Shown in pieces: positions 1-5,309 of a stretch of 5,582 nt of DNA. Origin of the DNA: Bdellovibrio sp. (GTDB taxonomy: Bacteria > Bdellovibrionota > Bdellovibrionia > Bdellovibrionales > Bdellovibrionaceae). The position numbers were made by a program, and so were the translations under genes. The stretch is from positions 1 through 5,582 of the forward strand of contig JAGIAF010000223.1 of the NCBI GenBank assembly GCA_017745015.1, written 5' to 3'. Within the stretch, counting starts at the first letter, position 1. The number at the start of each line of letters is the position of its first letter. Below the pieces are notes generated by a model, which saw nothing but the letters and a program-made list of their open reading frames with translations, did no database searches and had not been told where the DNA came from.

Positions 1-545
1 CCCAGCTTGTGCATCAGCGTGGCGTAGTCTTCAACGGTCAGCATAGTTTTGGGTTTTTCGTAAGTGTGACCACCCAAAGCTTCTTTCCAAGTGTCTTCGT
101 GGCTCATCGCTGAGGAGAGAACGTGGGTCGCATAATCATGATTCATCGGCATTTGCACCGCCACTTGTCCGCCAGGAATTAAGGAGCGGTAAAGGCGTGC
201 AAACAAATCGCGATGCCCTGGACTCCACTGAAGAGCAGCGTTGGAGATGATCAGGCTATAACCTTCGGGCTTTTCCCAAATATCGATATCACCTTGGATG
301 AATTTCAACGTGTCAGTGGCAAAGCTGCGTGATTTTTCGAGCATAGCTTCTGATGAATCCATGCCCAGGGTCGACTTCGGATGAAAGCGATCATGCATCA
401 AGCGCGTCAGCTCACCGGTGCCGCAGCCCAGATCGATGGCCGTTTCAAATTTTTCGGGTTTTATATACTCAAGCAGATCCAAGAAAGGTTGAGATCGCTC
501 GCTTTTAAACTTCTCGTATTGGGCGGGGTTCCATGAGTCGCTCAT
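1..545 (-). CDS. tam: Trans-aconitate 2-methyltransferase, C-terminus cut off by the window edge
   Basis: SAM-dependent class I methyltransferase. In the Tam family the enzyme methylates trans-aconitate, a spontaneous by-product of the citrate/aconitase reaction that inhibits aconitase, and acts in the cytoplasm. I translated 181 codons from the ATG at 545. The start MSDSWNPAQYEKF with SERSQP matches the Tam N-terminal signature (WNP..Y..F..ER..P). SAM-binding motif I is AIDLGCGTGE at residues 36-45, the acidic loop is GMDSS at 61-65, motif II is FIQGDI at 82-87, and the family motif ISNAALQW is at 100-107, followed by VAVQMP at 128-133. The E. coli enzyme has about 252 residues, so roughly 70 are missing off the left edge. 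No Shine-Dalgarno is visible before the ATG. The gene lies 27 bp downstream of a small co-directional gene, so the two probably share a transcript. The fold is certain. The substrate is inferred from motif similarity, and another small carboxylate acceptor is possible. Confidence 0.88.
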   Translation of the reverse strand, partial: MSDSWNPAQYEKFKSERSQPFLDLLEYIKPEKFETAIDLGCGTGELTRLMHDRFHPKSTLGMDSSEAMLEKSRSFATDTLKFIQGDIDIWEKPEGYSLIISNAALQWSPGHRDLFARLYRSLIPGGQVAVQMPMNHDYATHVLSSAMSHEDTWKEALGGHTYEKPKTMLTVEDYATLMHKL

Positions 546-572
546 GGAGTAAGAATAGCACTCTAAAGGCGC

Positions 573-815
573 TTAGTCTTCAAATTGCGCAAGTTTTGCT
601 TTCAGGTCGCCTAACAGTTTTTTGACTTCCCGCAGCTGTTCCTGCTCGGGGGAGACCTTGTTAGCCATAGTCTCAGTAAGGACATCCCATGTGTTCAGAG
701 CTTGTTTTAACTCAGAATTCAAATTGCCAAAGAGGGATTTGCGTCCCGGTTCTTTGGGAGCAGAAAACGCGTCAAGCGTTGCTGGCTCGGATTTTACAGT
801 GGTGTCGTCACTCAT
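573..815 (-). CDS. Small acidic/coiled-coil protein of unknown function
   Basis: Encodes 80 residues from the ATG at 815; I do not recognise the family. Residues 1-25 are polar and probably disordered, rich in Asp, Glu, Pro and Ser. From about residue 28 (SLFGNLNSELKQALNTW) to the end the sequence is amphipathic. The last stretch, LREVKKLLGDLKAKLAQF, has leucines at heptad-like spacing, which suggests a helical hairpin or oligomerising coiled coil. There is no signal peptide, membrane segment or cysteine. A TTG at 824 would add three residues. I prefer the ATG because a TAGAAT -10-like box (825-830 on the minus strand) would place the transcript start near 818, inside the TTG extension. There is no Shine-Dalgarno. 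The gene sits 27 bp upstream of tam on the same strand and diverges from ettA. Coding status rests on the composition, the tight spacing to tam and the clean coiled-coil pattern. Confidence 0.7.
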   Translation of the reverse strand: MSDDTTVKSEPATLDAFSAPKEPGRKSLFGNLNSELKQALNTWDVLTETMANKVSPEQEQLREVKKLLGDLKAKLAQFED

Positions 816-824
816 GTTGCTCAA

Positions 825-830
825 ATTCTA
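825..830 (-). promoter_or_regulatory. Possible -10 box for the small coiled-coil gene
   Basis: Read on the minus strand this is TAGAAT, five of six matches to TATAAT. It would start transcription about three bases before the ATG at 815. No convincing -35 lies 16-18 bases upstream, so the call is weak. If real, the message is nearly leaderless, which would fit the absence of a Shine-Dalgarno. Confidence 0.3.
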
Positions 831-901
831 TGCTAAAAAATCAGTTTTTATCGGACGCGCATCATGCACGAAGGGCGATAGTCTCATCATTGGAACTCCA
901 T

Positions 902-929
902 TTGACAAGTAAATTCAGCCTGCTAAATT
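902..929 (+). promoter_or_regulatory. Sigma70-type promoter of ettA
   Basis: A perfect -35 hexamer TTGACA (902-907) is followed after 16 bases by TAAATT (924-929), four of six matches to TATAAT. Transcription would start near 936, giving a leader of about 50 nt before the ettA start at 987. It lies in the divergent gap between the small minus-strand gene and ettA. It is the best promoter match in the window. Confidence 0.6.
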
Positions 930-946
930 GCTTCTTTTACTATAAG

Positions 947-972
947 TCCGCCGAAGTTTTCACGAAGGCGGA
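947..972 (+). promoter_or_regulatory. Leader hairpin abutting the ettA Shine-Dalgarno
   Basis: TCCGCC (947-952) and GGCGGA (967-972) are perfectly complementary with a 14-nt loop. The 3' arm shares its last base with the Shine-Dalgarno AAGGAG (972-977), which stands nine bases before the ATG at 987. The hairpin lies inside the predicted 5' leader, so folding could influence ribosome access. The stem is seen directly; a regulatory role is inference. Confidence 0.4.
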
Positions 973-986
973 AGGAGAGCGACATC

Positions 987-2657
987 ATGTCTCAAGAGAT
1001 TATCTACACAATGAAGGGTGTAAGTAAAGTATATCCTCCAAATCGTTACGTTTTGAAGGACATTTATCTTTCTTACTTCTACGGAGCAAAAATCGGCGTT
1101 CTTGGTTTGAACGGATCTGGTAAATCTACTTTGCTCAGAATCATGGCTGGAGTGGATAAGGACTTCATTGGCGAAGCGTTCCCTTCAAAAACAATGAAGG
1201 TTGGTTACTTCGAGCAAGAACCGCAATTGGACAACAACCTCACTGTGAAAGAAAACATCTTCGCAGGAATGGGTGAGTTGCCAAAAGTTATGGCAGAGTA
1301 CAATGCCATCAATGACAAATTCGCTGATCCGGATTTGGATCCAGACGAGATGAACAAACTCATCGAAAAACAAGGTGCTCTTCAAGAGAAATTGGATGCT
1401 TTGGGTGCCTGGGATGTCGATCAAAAAATCGAAATCGTGATGGACGCTCTTCGCTGTCCAGATGGCGATATGGCTGTCACAAACCTTTCTGGTGGTGAAA
1501 AACGCCGTGTGGCTTTGGCACGTTTGATCATGTCTGAGCCAGATATCTTGTTGCTCGACGAGCCGACGAATCACTTGGATGCGGAGTCAGTCGCATGGCT
1601 AGAGCAATATCTATCTAAGTTTCCAGGAACTGTTATCGCTGTTACCCATGATCGTTACTTCTTGGATAACGTAGCTGGTTGGATCTTGGAGCTTGATCGT
1701 GGTGAAGGTATCCCTTGGAAAGGGAACTATACATCTTGGTTGGAGCAAAAAGATAAACGTACGGCGGCTGAGCAAAAAGACCAAGCTCGTAAGGCGAAAA
1801 CTTTGGAGCGTGAGTTGGATTGGATTCGCCAGGGCGCGAAAGCTCGTCAAGCGAAGTCTAAAGCTCGTATCTCTAACTACGAAAACCTATTGAAAGAAGC
1901 GTCTCCAGAGAAAATCCAAGAGATGTCTATCTATATCCCACCGGGACCTCGCTTGGGTGATATCGTTGTGGAAGCACACGGCATCACGAAAGCTTACGAC
2001 CATAAAGCTCTTTTGGATGACGTGAGTTTCACGATTCCCAAAGGTGCTATCGTGGGTGTTATCGGACCGAACGGTGTGGGTAAATCGACATTGTTCCGTA
2101 TGATTACGGGTAAAGAGACTGCGGATAAAGGGACTTTCAAAGTCGGTGAGACGGTGAAAATTGCCTACGTAGATCAAACACGCGAGACCTTGGATCCTAA
2201 TAAATCTATCTACGAAGAGCTTTCCGGCGGCGCAGATGTGATTCAGTTGGGTACTCGCGAGATCAATGCTCGTCAGTACGTTTCTTGGTTCAACTTCTCT
2301 GGCTCTGACCAACAAAAGAAAGTCGGTCAGTTGTCGGGTGGTGAAAGAAACCGTGTGAACATGGCGAAAATCTTGAAGCAAGGTGCGAACTTGTTGCTTC
2401 TGGATGAGCCGACGAATGACTTGGATGTAAACACAATGCGTGCCCTTGAGGAGGCGTTGCTAGAGTTCGGTGGATCTGCTGTGGTGATCTCGCATGATCG
2501 TTGGTTCTTGGATCGCGTCTGCACTCATATCATGGCGTTTGAAGGCGAATCTAAAATCGAATTCTTCCCAGGAAACTTCTCTGAGTATGAAGAAGACCGC
2601 AAAAAACGCCTTGGCGAAAACGCAGGTCCGAAACGTATTCGCTTTAAAATGGTTTAA
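987..2657 (+). CDS. ettA: Energy-dependent translational throttle protein EttA (ABC-F ATPase)
   Basis: Ribosome-associated ABC-F ATPase with no membrane domain. In E. coli, EttA binds the ribosomal E site and gates entry into elongation according to the ATP/ADP ratio. The protein has 556 residues against 555 in E. coli. Domain 1 has Walker A GLNGSGKST (40-48), the EttA arm insertion (about 92-142), signature LSGGE (167-171), Walker B ending in DEPTNHLD (191-198) and switch His221. The basic P-site tRNA interaction linker spans about 242-320 (for example RQGAKARQAKSKAR, 281-294). Domain 2 has Walker A GPNGVGKST (360-368), LSGGE (449-453), DEPTNDLD (473-480) and His503. The C-terminal GPKRIRFK is typical of EttA and separates it from Uup and from antibiotic-resistance ABC-F proteins. 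Both catalytic glutamates (192 and 474) are intact. The start is supported by AAGGAG nine bases upstream. It is probably monocistronic, since the next gene is convergent. Confidence 0.97.
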   Translation: MSQEIIYTMKGVSKVYPPNRYVLKDIYLSYFYGAKIGVLGLNGSGKSTLLRIMAGVDKDFIGEAFPSKTMKVGYFEQEPQLDNNLTVKENIFAGMGELPKVMAEYNAINDKFADPDLDPDEMNKLIEKQGALQEKLDALGAWDVDQKIEIVMDALRCPDGDMAVTNLSGGEKRRVALARLIMSEPDILLLDEPTNHLDAESVAWLEQYLSKFPGTVIAVTHDRYFLDNVAGWILELDRGEGIPWKGNYTSWLEQKDKRTAAEQKDQARKAKTLERELDWIRQGAKARQAKSKARISNYENLLKEASPEKIQEMSIYIPPGPRLGDIVVEAHGITKAYDHKALLDDVSFTIPKGAIVGVIGPNGVGKSTLFRMITGKETADKGTFKVGETVKIAYVDQTRETLDPNKSIYEELSGGADVIQLGTREINARQYVSWFNFSGSDQQKKVGQLSGGERNRVNMAKILKQGANLLLLDEPTNDLDVNTMRALEEALLEFGGSAVVISHDRWFLDRVCTHIMAFEGESKIEFFPGNFSEYEEDRKKRLGENAGPKRIRFKMV

Positions 2658-2661
2658 GGCG

Positions 2662-2698
2662 GCAGTAGCCGCTGAGAGCTGGCTGAACCAGCTACTGC
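2662..2698. terminator. Hairpin between the convergent ettA and kinase genes, possible shared terminator
   Basis: A compact stem AGCTGG (2677-2682) / CCAGCT (2688-2693) has a 5-nt loop. An alternative longer-range stem pairs GCAGTAGC (2662-2669) with GCTACTGC (2691-2698). The structure begins a few bases after the ettA stop (2657) and overlaps the last codons and stop of the kinase gene (stop at 2692-2694). There is no T-tract on either side, so intrinsic termination would be weak. It is placed where a bidirectional terminator or mRNA 3'-end protector would be expected. Confidence 0.35.
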
Positions 2699-3954
2699 GC
2701 AAGCGGGAGACGGAGAGTAATCTTCGTCCCTCGCGGATGCTCTCGGGTAGGCTCTTCCCGAGAGAAGATATCAATGCTTCCACCCATCATCTGCAGGTAC
2801 TCTTTCACAAGCGGCATTCCATAGCCCGTACCTTGTTCTCCCTGAGTTCCCATGCGAGTCGTTTTGGAATTCAAACTAAAAATATTAGCTAAGATGTCTT
2901 CAGGGATGCCGATTCCATAGTCTTGAATCTCAATGGTCACGGTTTGTTCCACGGCATAGGCGCGAATATCAATGCGTTCTCCCGGATTCGAGAACTTCAC
3001 AGCGTTATTCACGAGGTTCAAGATCACCACGTTGCCCAAGATCGTTTTCTCGGCGTTCACCAGCATTTTATCTCGGGAAATATCTAAAGACAGTTTGATG
3101 CCCTTTTGGGTCGCAATGCTTTCAGAGCTCTCGTAAACCTCATGCAGAACCATTGCTAAAGAGATCGGCTTCAACGGGAAGGTGGCTTTGCCGTCTTTGA
3201 CTGACTTCAAATGGCGCACTTGGGTCAGTAGGTTGCTGATGTCCTCGACGGCGCGTTCGATTTTCTCCAAGTCCTGGGTGCCTGCGCTGTTGTCTTCTTT
3301 TACGCGAATCAATTGATAAGTCATCGAAGACAGAGTGTTGGCGATGTCGTGCAGAAGCACTCTTAGTAGGTTTTCAATGTCCAGGTTCTTCTCGTGGAGG
3401 CTCTTTGCATAACGCTCTTCGCCGCGAATATAGAGGTGAGTGGTGATGGACGTGAAGATCAAGAAGGTCATCACATTGAACATCTTCTCGTAACTATAGT
3501 TACCATAGGCCGCAATAACGTTGGGACCCAGGGAGTGGAGCTTTAGATACCACAGCACCGCCATTGTGGTGAAGACCGTGAAATAACCCATGAAGGCGCC
3601 GGGAACACCTAATAGGATCGCAGAGCCAATGGGGGCAGCCGCCAACCAAAAGATGCCGGGAGCATCCACGCCACCCGCCGCATAAATCAAACACAGCATG
3701 GTTGTGACCAGGGTTGCAAAGGTCAAGACAGCGGCCCAAAAGTAGCTTTTAAATTTTATAAGAGCCAGAGGTGGGAGGACGACAAGCAGGACCCAGGCGG
3801 TAATAAGGACGGCATTAAAATCAGAGACGCCGTACTCAAAGTTGAACTTGCAGAGGTAGATTGCCGACATAACATTGCCAATGAAGTAGACAATCTTCAA
3901 ATAAGTCAGACGCTTTTGCTGTGCTTCTACGGATGATCTTAAATGTTCTAGCAT
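2692..3954 (-). CDS. Membrane-bound sensor histidine kinase with six N-terminal helices
   Basis: Encodes 420 residues. The N-terminal half is a membrane domain with about six hydrophobic helices (roughly 19-37, 45-66, 71-92, 99-117, 119-139 and 158-176) and only short loops. It therefore probably senses something in or at the inner membrane. The cytoplasmic half has a dimerisation/phosphoacceptor helix with LLHDIANTLSSM around His202. An ATP-binding HATPase_c domain follows: N box NLVNNAVKFS (313-322), G1 DYGIGIP (345-351) and G2 GEQGTGYGM (372-380). Asp203 and Asn206 fit the D/E-x-x-T/N phosphatase pattern. The proline usual five residues after the histidine is Thr207 here. No PAS, HAMP or receiver domain is present and no response regulator is in the window, so it is an orphan kinase as far as can be seen. 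The ATG at 3954 lacks a clear Shine-Dalgarno, so the exact start is less certain. The stimulus and partner are unknown. Confidence 0.92.
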   Translation of the reverse strand: MLEHLRSSVEAQQKRLTYLKIVYFIGNVMSAIYLCKFNFEYGVSDFNAVLITAWVLLVVLPPLALIKFKSYFWAAVLTFATLVTTMLCLIYAAGGVDAPGIFWLAAAPIGSAILLGVPGAFMGYFTVFTTMAVLWYLKLHSLGPNVIAAYGNYSYEKMFNVMTFLIFTSITTHLYIRGEERYAKSLHEKNLDIENLLRVLLHDIANTLSSMTYQLIRVKEDNSAGTQDLEKIERAVEDISNLLTQVRHLKSVKDGKATFPLKPISLAMVLHEVYESSESIATQKGIKLSLDISRDKMLVNAEKTILGNVVILNLVNNAVKFSNPGERIDIRAYAVEQTVTIEIQDYGIGIPEDILANIFSLNSKTTRMGTQGEQGTGYGMPLVKEYLQMMGGSIDIFSREEPTREHPRGTKITLRLPLAQ

Positions 3955-3975
3955 GTTGTAGTAGTTCTGCCTTTG

Positions 3976-4001
3976 TTTAGCTCTTCGGAGTATTTAGCTC
4001 T
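3976..4001 (-). repeat. Paired 9-bp direct repeats upstream of the kinase gene
   Basis: TTTAGCTCT occurs at 3976-3984 and again at 3993-4001 with a 17-bp period. Read toward the kinase gene this is AGAGCTAAA twice. The pair sits 22-47 bases before the kinase start codon (3954), in the 110-bp gap between the J-domain gene and the kinase. Paired direct repeats at this distance are the usual form of response-regulator or other dimeric activator sites. The repeats are seen directly; their role is inference. Confidence 0.4.
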
Positions 4002-4064
4002 AGCAGGAGGGGTGGAGCAAAATTTAATGAAGTTTAGTCGCAGAATAGTTTCAAAATGATGCGT

Positions 4065-4469
4065 TTACGTTGGGAATACTTCCTTAAGTACCGCGAAGTG
4101 CGCACGCAACTCCATGAAATGTTGGGTATGGCCCCCTTGATCGGGGTGCAAGATTAAAGCGGCTTGACGGAAAGCCGTTTTCAATTCGCTCTCAGTGAAG
4201 CCCTCTGAAAGGCCATGAATATAGGACTTCAAGAATTCAAAAGACTGCTTCTGAACGGGAGTGAGAGCGTGGGGTTTACGTTGAGGACGAACTTGTGATC
4301 TTGGGTATTGTCCACGGGGATTTTGAAATTCCACTCTGCCAATCTGCCCCATAAGGTAAGCAAGGTTCGAGGGATCTGAGTCCATGACAGACGAGTAATT
4401 TCCTTGCTGTTGAGGGGTTTCACCCATCTTTTCGCGCAGAATTTGTTTGAAGCTCGTCTGAAAACTCAT
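4065..4469 (-). CDS. Small J-domain (DnaJ-like) protein
   Basis: Encodes 134 residues with a J domain at the C-terminus, about 70-131. LTPVQKQSFEFL is followed by the helix II region ELKTAFRQAALIL, the invariant HPD at 108-110 within LHPDQGGH, and helix III ELRAHFAVLKEVF. J domains stimulate the ATPase of Hsp70 (DnaK) through HPD, so the protein probably recruits DnaK to a client in the cytoplasm. It lacks the Gly/Phe region, zinc fingers and C-terminal substrate domains of DnaJ and CbpA. Residues 1-69 are polar and rich in Gln, Pro and Arg (for example RGQYPRSQVRPQRKP), look disordered, and match no family I know. There is no signal peptide or membrane segment. The ATG at 4469 has no good Shine-Dalgarno. 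The gene lies 110 bp upstream of the kinase on the same strand. Partial co-transcription is possible, but the gap is large enough for a separate promoter. Confidence 0.85.
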   Translation of the reverse strand: MSFQTSFKQILREKMGETPQQQGNYSSVMDSDPSNLAYLMGQIGRVEFQNPRGQYPRSQVRPQRKPHALTPVQKQSFEFLKSYIHGLSEGFTESELKTAFRQAALILHPDQGGHTQHFMELRAHFAVLKEVFPT

Positions 4470-4485
4470 GCTTTCTATTCGGAAA

Positions 4486-4526
4486 ATGGCGATTTTAGAG
4501 GAGTCTAGATGGTGTTTTTAGAGGGG
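4486..4526 (-). repeat. Imperfect 18-bp tandem direct repeat upstream of the J-domain gene
   Basis: ATGGCGATTTTAGAGGAG (4486-4503) and ATGGTGTTTTTAGAGGGG (4509-4526) match at 15 of 18 positions with a 23-bp period. They share an identical TTTTAGAGG core. They lie 17-57 bases before the J-domain start codon (4469), which is promoter territory. Read on the minus strand, the inner copy contains TAAAAT (4492-4497), five of six matches to a -10 box, but no -35 hexamer is present. This suggests an activator site or a non-standard promoter. Confidence 0.5.
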
Positions 4527-4545
4527 AAATGGACCAAAATCCGCC

Positions 4546-4615
4546 TTTTTCCCTCGGGGAAACTGCCGTTTCCGAGGGGAAAATCCCCCTTTTCCGCTGG
4601 GGCAGCGAAAAAAAA
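4546..4615. repeat. Cluster of short inverted repeats and GGGGAAA motifs
   Basis: This stretch is a run of adjacent or overlapping hairpins. CCCTC with GGAAAC, then TGCC, then GTTTCC with GAGGG forms a long bulged stem (4551-4578). GGAAAA/TTTTCC (4578-4583 and 4590-4595) forms a perfect 6-bp stem with a 6-nt loop. CGCTG-GGG-CAGCG (4595-4607) is followed by eight A's (4608-4615). GGGGAAA occurs at 4556-4562 and 4576-4582, with a third copy at 4523-4529, and an inverted version TTTTTCCCTC lies between. No hairpin is followed by a T-tract in either reading direction, so this is not a simple terminator. It sits between the divergent J-domain and SWIB genes. Confidence 0.5.
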
Positions 4616-4638
4616 TTGATTGAGCCTGCATTTTTTTT

Positions 4639-4666
4639 TGGACAAACACCTAGACTTAGATACACA
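4639..4666 (+). promoter_or_regulatory. Probable promoter of the SWIB gene
   Basis: A -35-like TGGACA (4639-4644, five of six) is preceded by a T-tract (4631-4639) and, further up, an A8 tract (4608-4615), which resembles an UP element. After a 16-bp spacer comes TACACA (4661-4666), only three of six matches to TATAAT. The start would fall near 4674, giving a leader of about 44 nt. The weak -10 lies inside a perfect dyad, so an operator or activator may matter more than the hexamer. Confidence 0.4.
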
Positions 4667-4673
4667 CTAAGTC
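4653..4673. promoter_or_regulatory. Perfect 21-bp dyad at the SWIB promoter
   Basis: GACTTAG (4653-4659), seven bases, then CTAAGTC (4667-4673) is a perfect inverted repeat of 7-bp arms centred at 4663. It covers the predicted -10 box of the SWIB gene. Its size and symmetry fit a dimeric helix-turn-helix repressor site. If transcription starts further upstream it could instead be a leader hairpin. Confidence 0.45.
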
Positions 4674-4717
4674 CATTCGAGAGAAACAAGACAATAATCC
4701 TAACGGAGGAATTCAAA

Positions 4718-5122
4718 ATGGCAAAAGCCGCTAAAAAAGCTACTACTAAGAAAGCTGCTCCTAAAAAAGCTGCTCCTAAAAAAGCCGCTGCAAAAAAAGC
4801 AGCTCCAAAAGCAAAAGCTGCTCCTAAAAAAGCTGCCGCTAAAAAAGCCGCTCCTAAAGCTAAATCTGCTCGCAAACCAAATGCAGCATTCATGAAAGCT
4901 TTGACTCCATCTGCAGCTTTGGCAGCAGTTGTTGGCGCTTCTCCACTTCCACGCACTGAAGTTGTTAAAAAACTTTGGGCTTACATCAAGAAGAACAATC
5001 TTCAAGATTCTAAAAACCGTCGTAACATCAACGCTGATGCAAAACTTAAAGAAGTTTTCGGTGGCAAAACGACTGTTTCTATGTTCGACATGACTAAACT
5101 TGTGTCTAAACACCTTAAGTAG
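4718..5122 (+). CDS. SWIB/MDM2-domain protein with a histone-H1-like Lys/Ala tail
   Basis: Encodes 134 residues. Residues 1-54 are almost only Lys, Ala and Pro in repeated units such as KKAAP and KKAAAKK, resembling eukaryotic H1 C-terminal tails and bacterial H1-like proteins. Such tails bind DNA without sequence preference. Residues 57-133 form a complete SWIB domain: AFMKALTPSAALAAVVG, then LPRTEVVKKLWAYIKKNNLQ, then FGGKTTVSMFDMTKLVSKHL. In bacteria SWIB domains occur alone or fused to topoisomerases, notably in Chlamydiae, and are thought to act in chromatin or nucleoid organisation. The exact role is not established. The start is set by GGAGG (4705-4709) eight bases upstream. An in-frame ATG at 4529 would add 63 unrelated residues and has no Shine-Dalgarno. 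The tail's codons are A-rich (AAA for Lys, GCT/GCA for Ala). The gene has its own promoter region and terminator, so it is probably monocistronic and well expressed. Some pipelines label such proteins DNA topoisomerase III, but no topoisomerase domain is present. Confidence 0.93.
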   Translation: MAKAAKKATTKKAAPKKAAPKKAAAKKAAPKAKAAPKKAAAKKAAPKAKSARKPNAAFMKALTPSAALAAVVGASPLPRTEVVKKLWAYIKKNNLQDSKNRRNINADAKLKEVFGGKTTVSMFDMTKLVSKHLK

Positions 5123-5142
5123 TCTCTGACTAACTAAGATGG

Positions 5143-5174
5143 AAAAAGCCTGGGGTGACCCAGGCTTTTTTTTT
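5143..5174 (+). terminator. Rho-independent terminator of the SWIB gene
   Basis: GCCTGGG (5148-5154), loop GTGA, CCCAGGC (5159-5165), then nine T's (5166-5174). Five A's before the stem can pair with the first T's. It lies 20 bases after the stop codon and isolates the SWIB gene from the methionine aminopeptidase gene. Confidence 0.95.
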
Positions 5175-5185
5175 GCCTTCGAGTC

Positions 5186-5309
5186 GGGTGGTTGAAAAGA
5201 CCCCATCTGACTGCGTTGGAGCGGGCCGTCCTCGCTCCGACGTACATTGAGTACGCCTGCGCTGCGGGCGGCCCACTCCGCCTTGCATCTGGGGCCTTTT
5301 GAACCACCC
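5186..5309. repeat. 124-bp imperfect palindrome, REP- or MITE-like
   Basis: The outer arms GGGTGGTT (5186-5193) and AACCACCC (5302-5309) are perfect complements. Moving inward, AAAAG pairs with CTTTT and CCCCA with TGGGG. GGAG.GGGCCG (5218-5228) then pairs with CGGCCC.CTCC (5269-5279). The centre is CGTAC-ATTGA-GTACG (5241-5255). Single mismatches and a few unpaired stretches interrupt the arms. The whole element would form one long cruciform or RNA hairpin. It is more GC-rich than the flanks and has no ORF of its own. I see no convincing target-site duplication and no transposase. It begins 11 bases after the SWIB terminator. Large intergenic hairpins of this kind are usually repeated around the genome, which cannot be tested here. 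Confidence 0.75.

Noticed and set aside
622..1027. Plus-strand frames of 96 and 112 codons opposite the small coiled-coil gene and running into ettA
   Set aside because: Their composition is not protein-like, with Cys- and Ser-rich stretches. They overlap the ettA promoter and start and have no ribosome sites.
1185..2381. Open frames of 79-164 codons antisense to ettA
   Set aside because: They lie wholly opposite a highly conserved gene and resemble no protein family.
4523..4602. G-quadruplex from four GGGG runs
   Set aside because: The runs are separated by 16 or more bases, longer than typical stable quadruplex loops.
4595..4615. CGCTG-GGG-CAGCG hairpin next to A8 as a terminator
   Set aside because: On the plus strand the stem is followed by A's, and on the minus strand the T's precede the stem, so neither direction gives an intrinsic terminator.
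4529..4717. In-frame N-terminal extension of the SWIB protein by 63 residues from an ATG at 4529
   Set aside because: It has no Shine-Dalgarno, runs through hairpins and the probable promoter, and encodes sequence unlike any SWIB protein. The ATG at 4718 has GGAGG eight bases upstream.
4792..4798. A AAA AAA heptamer in the SWIB tail as a programmed -1 frameshift site
   Set aside because: It fits the slippery pattern in frame, but such runs are expected in a Lys-rich tail. There is no adjacent stimulatory stem and the zero frame encodes the whole conserved SWIB domain.
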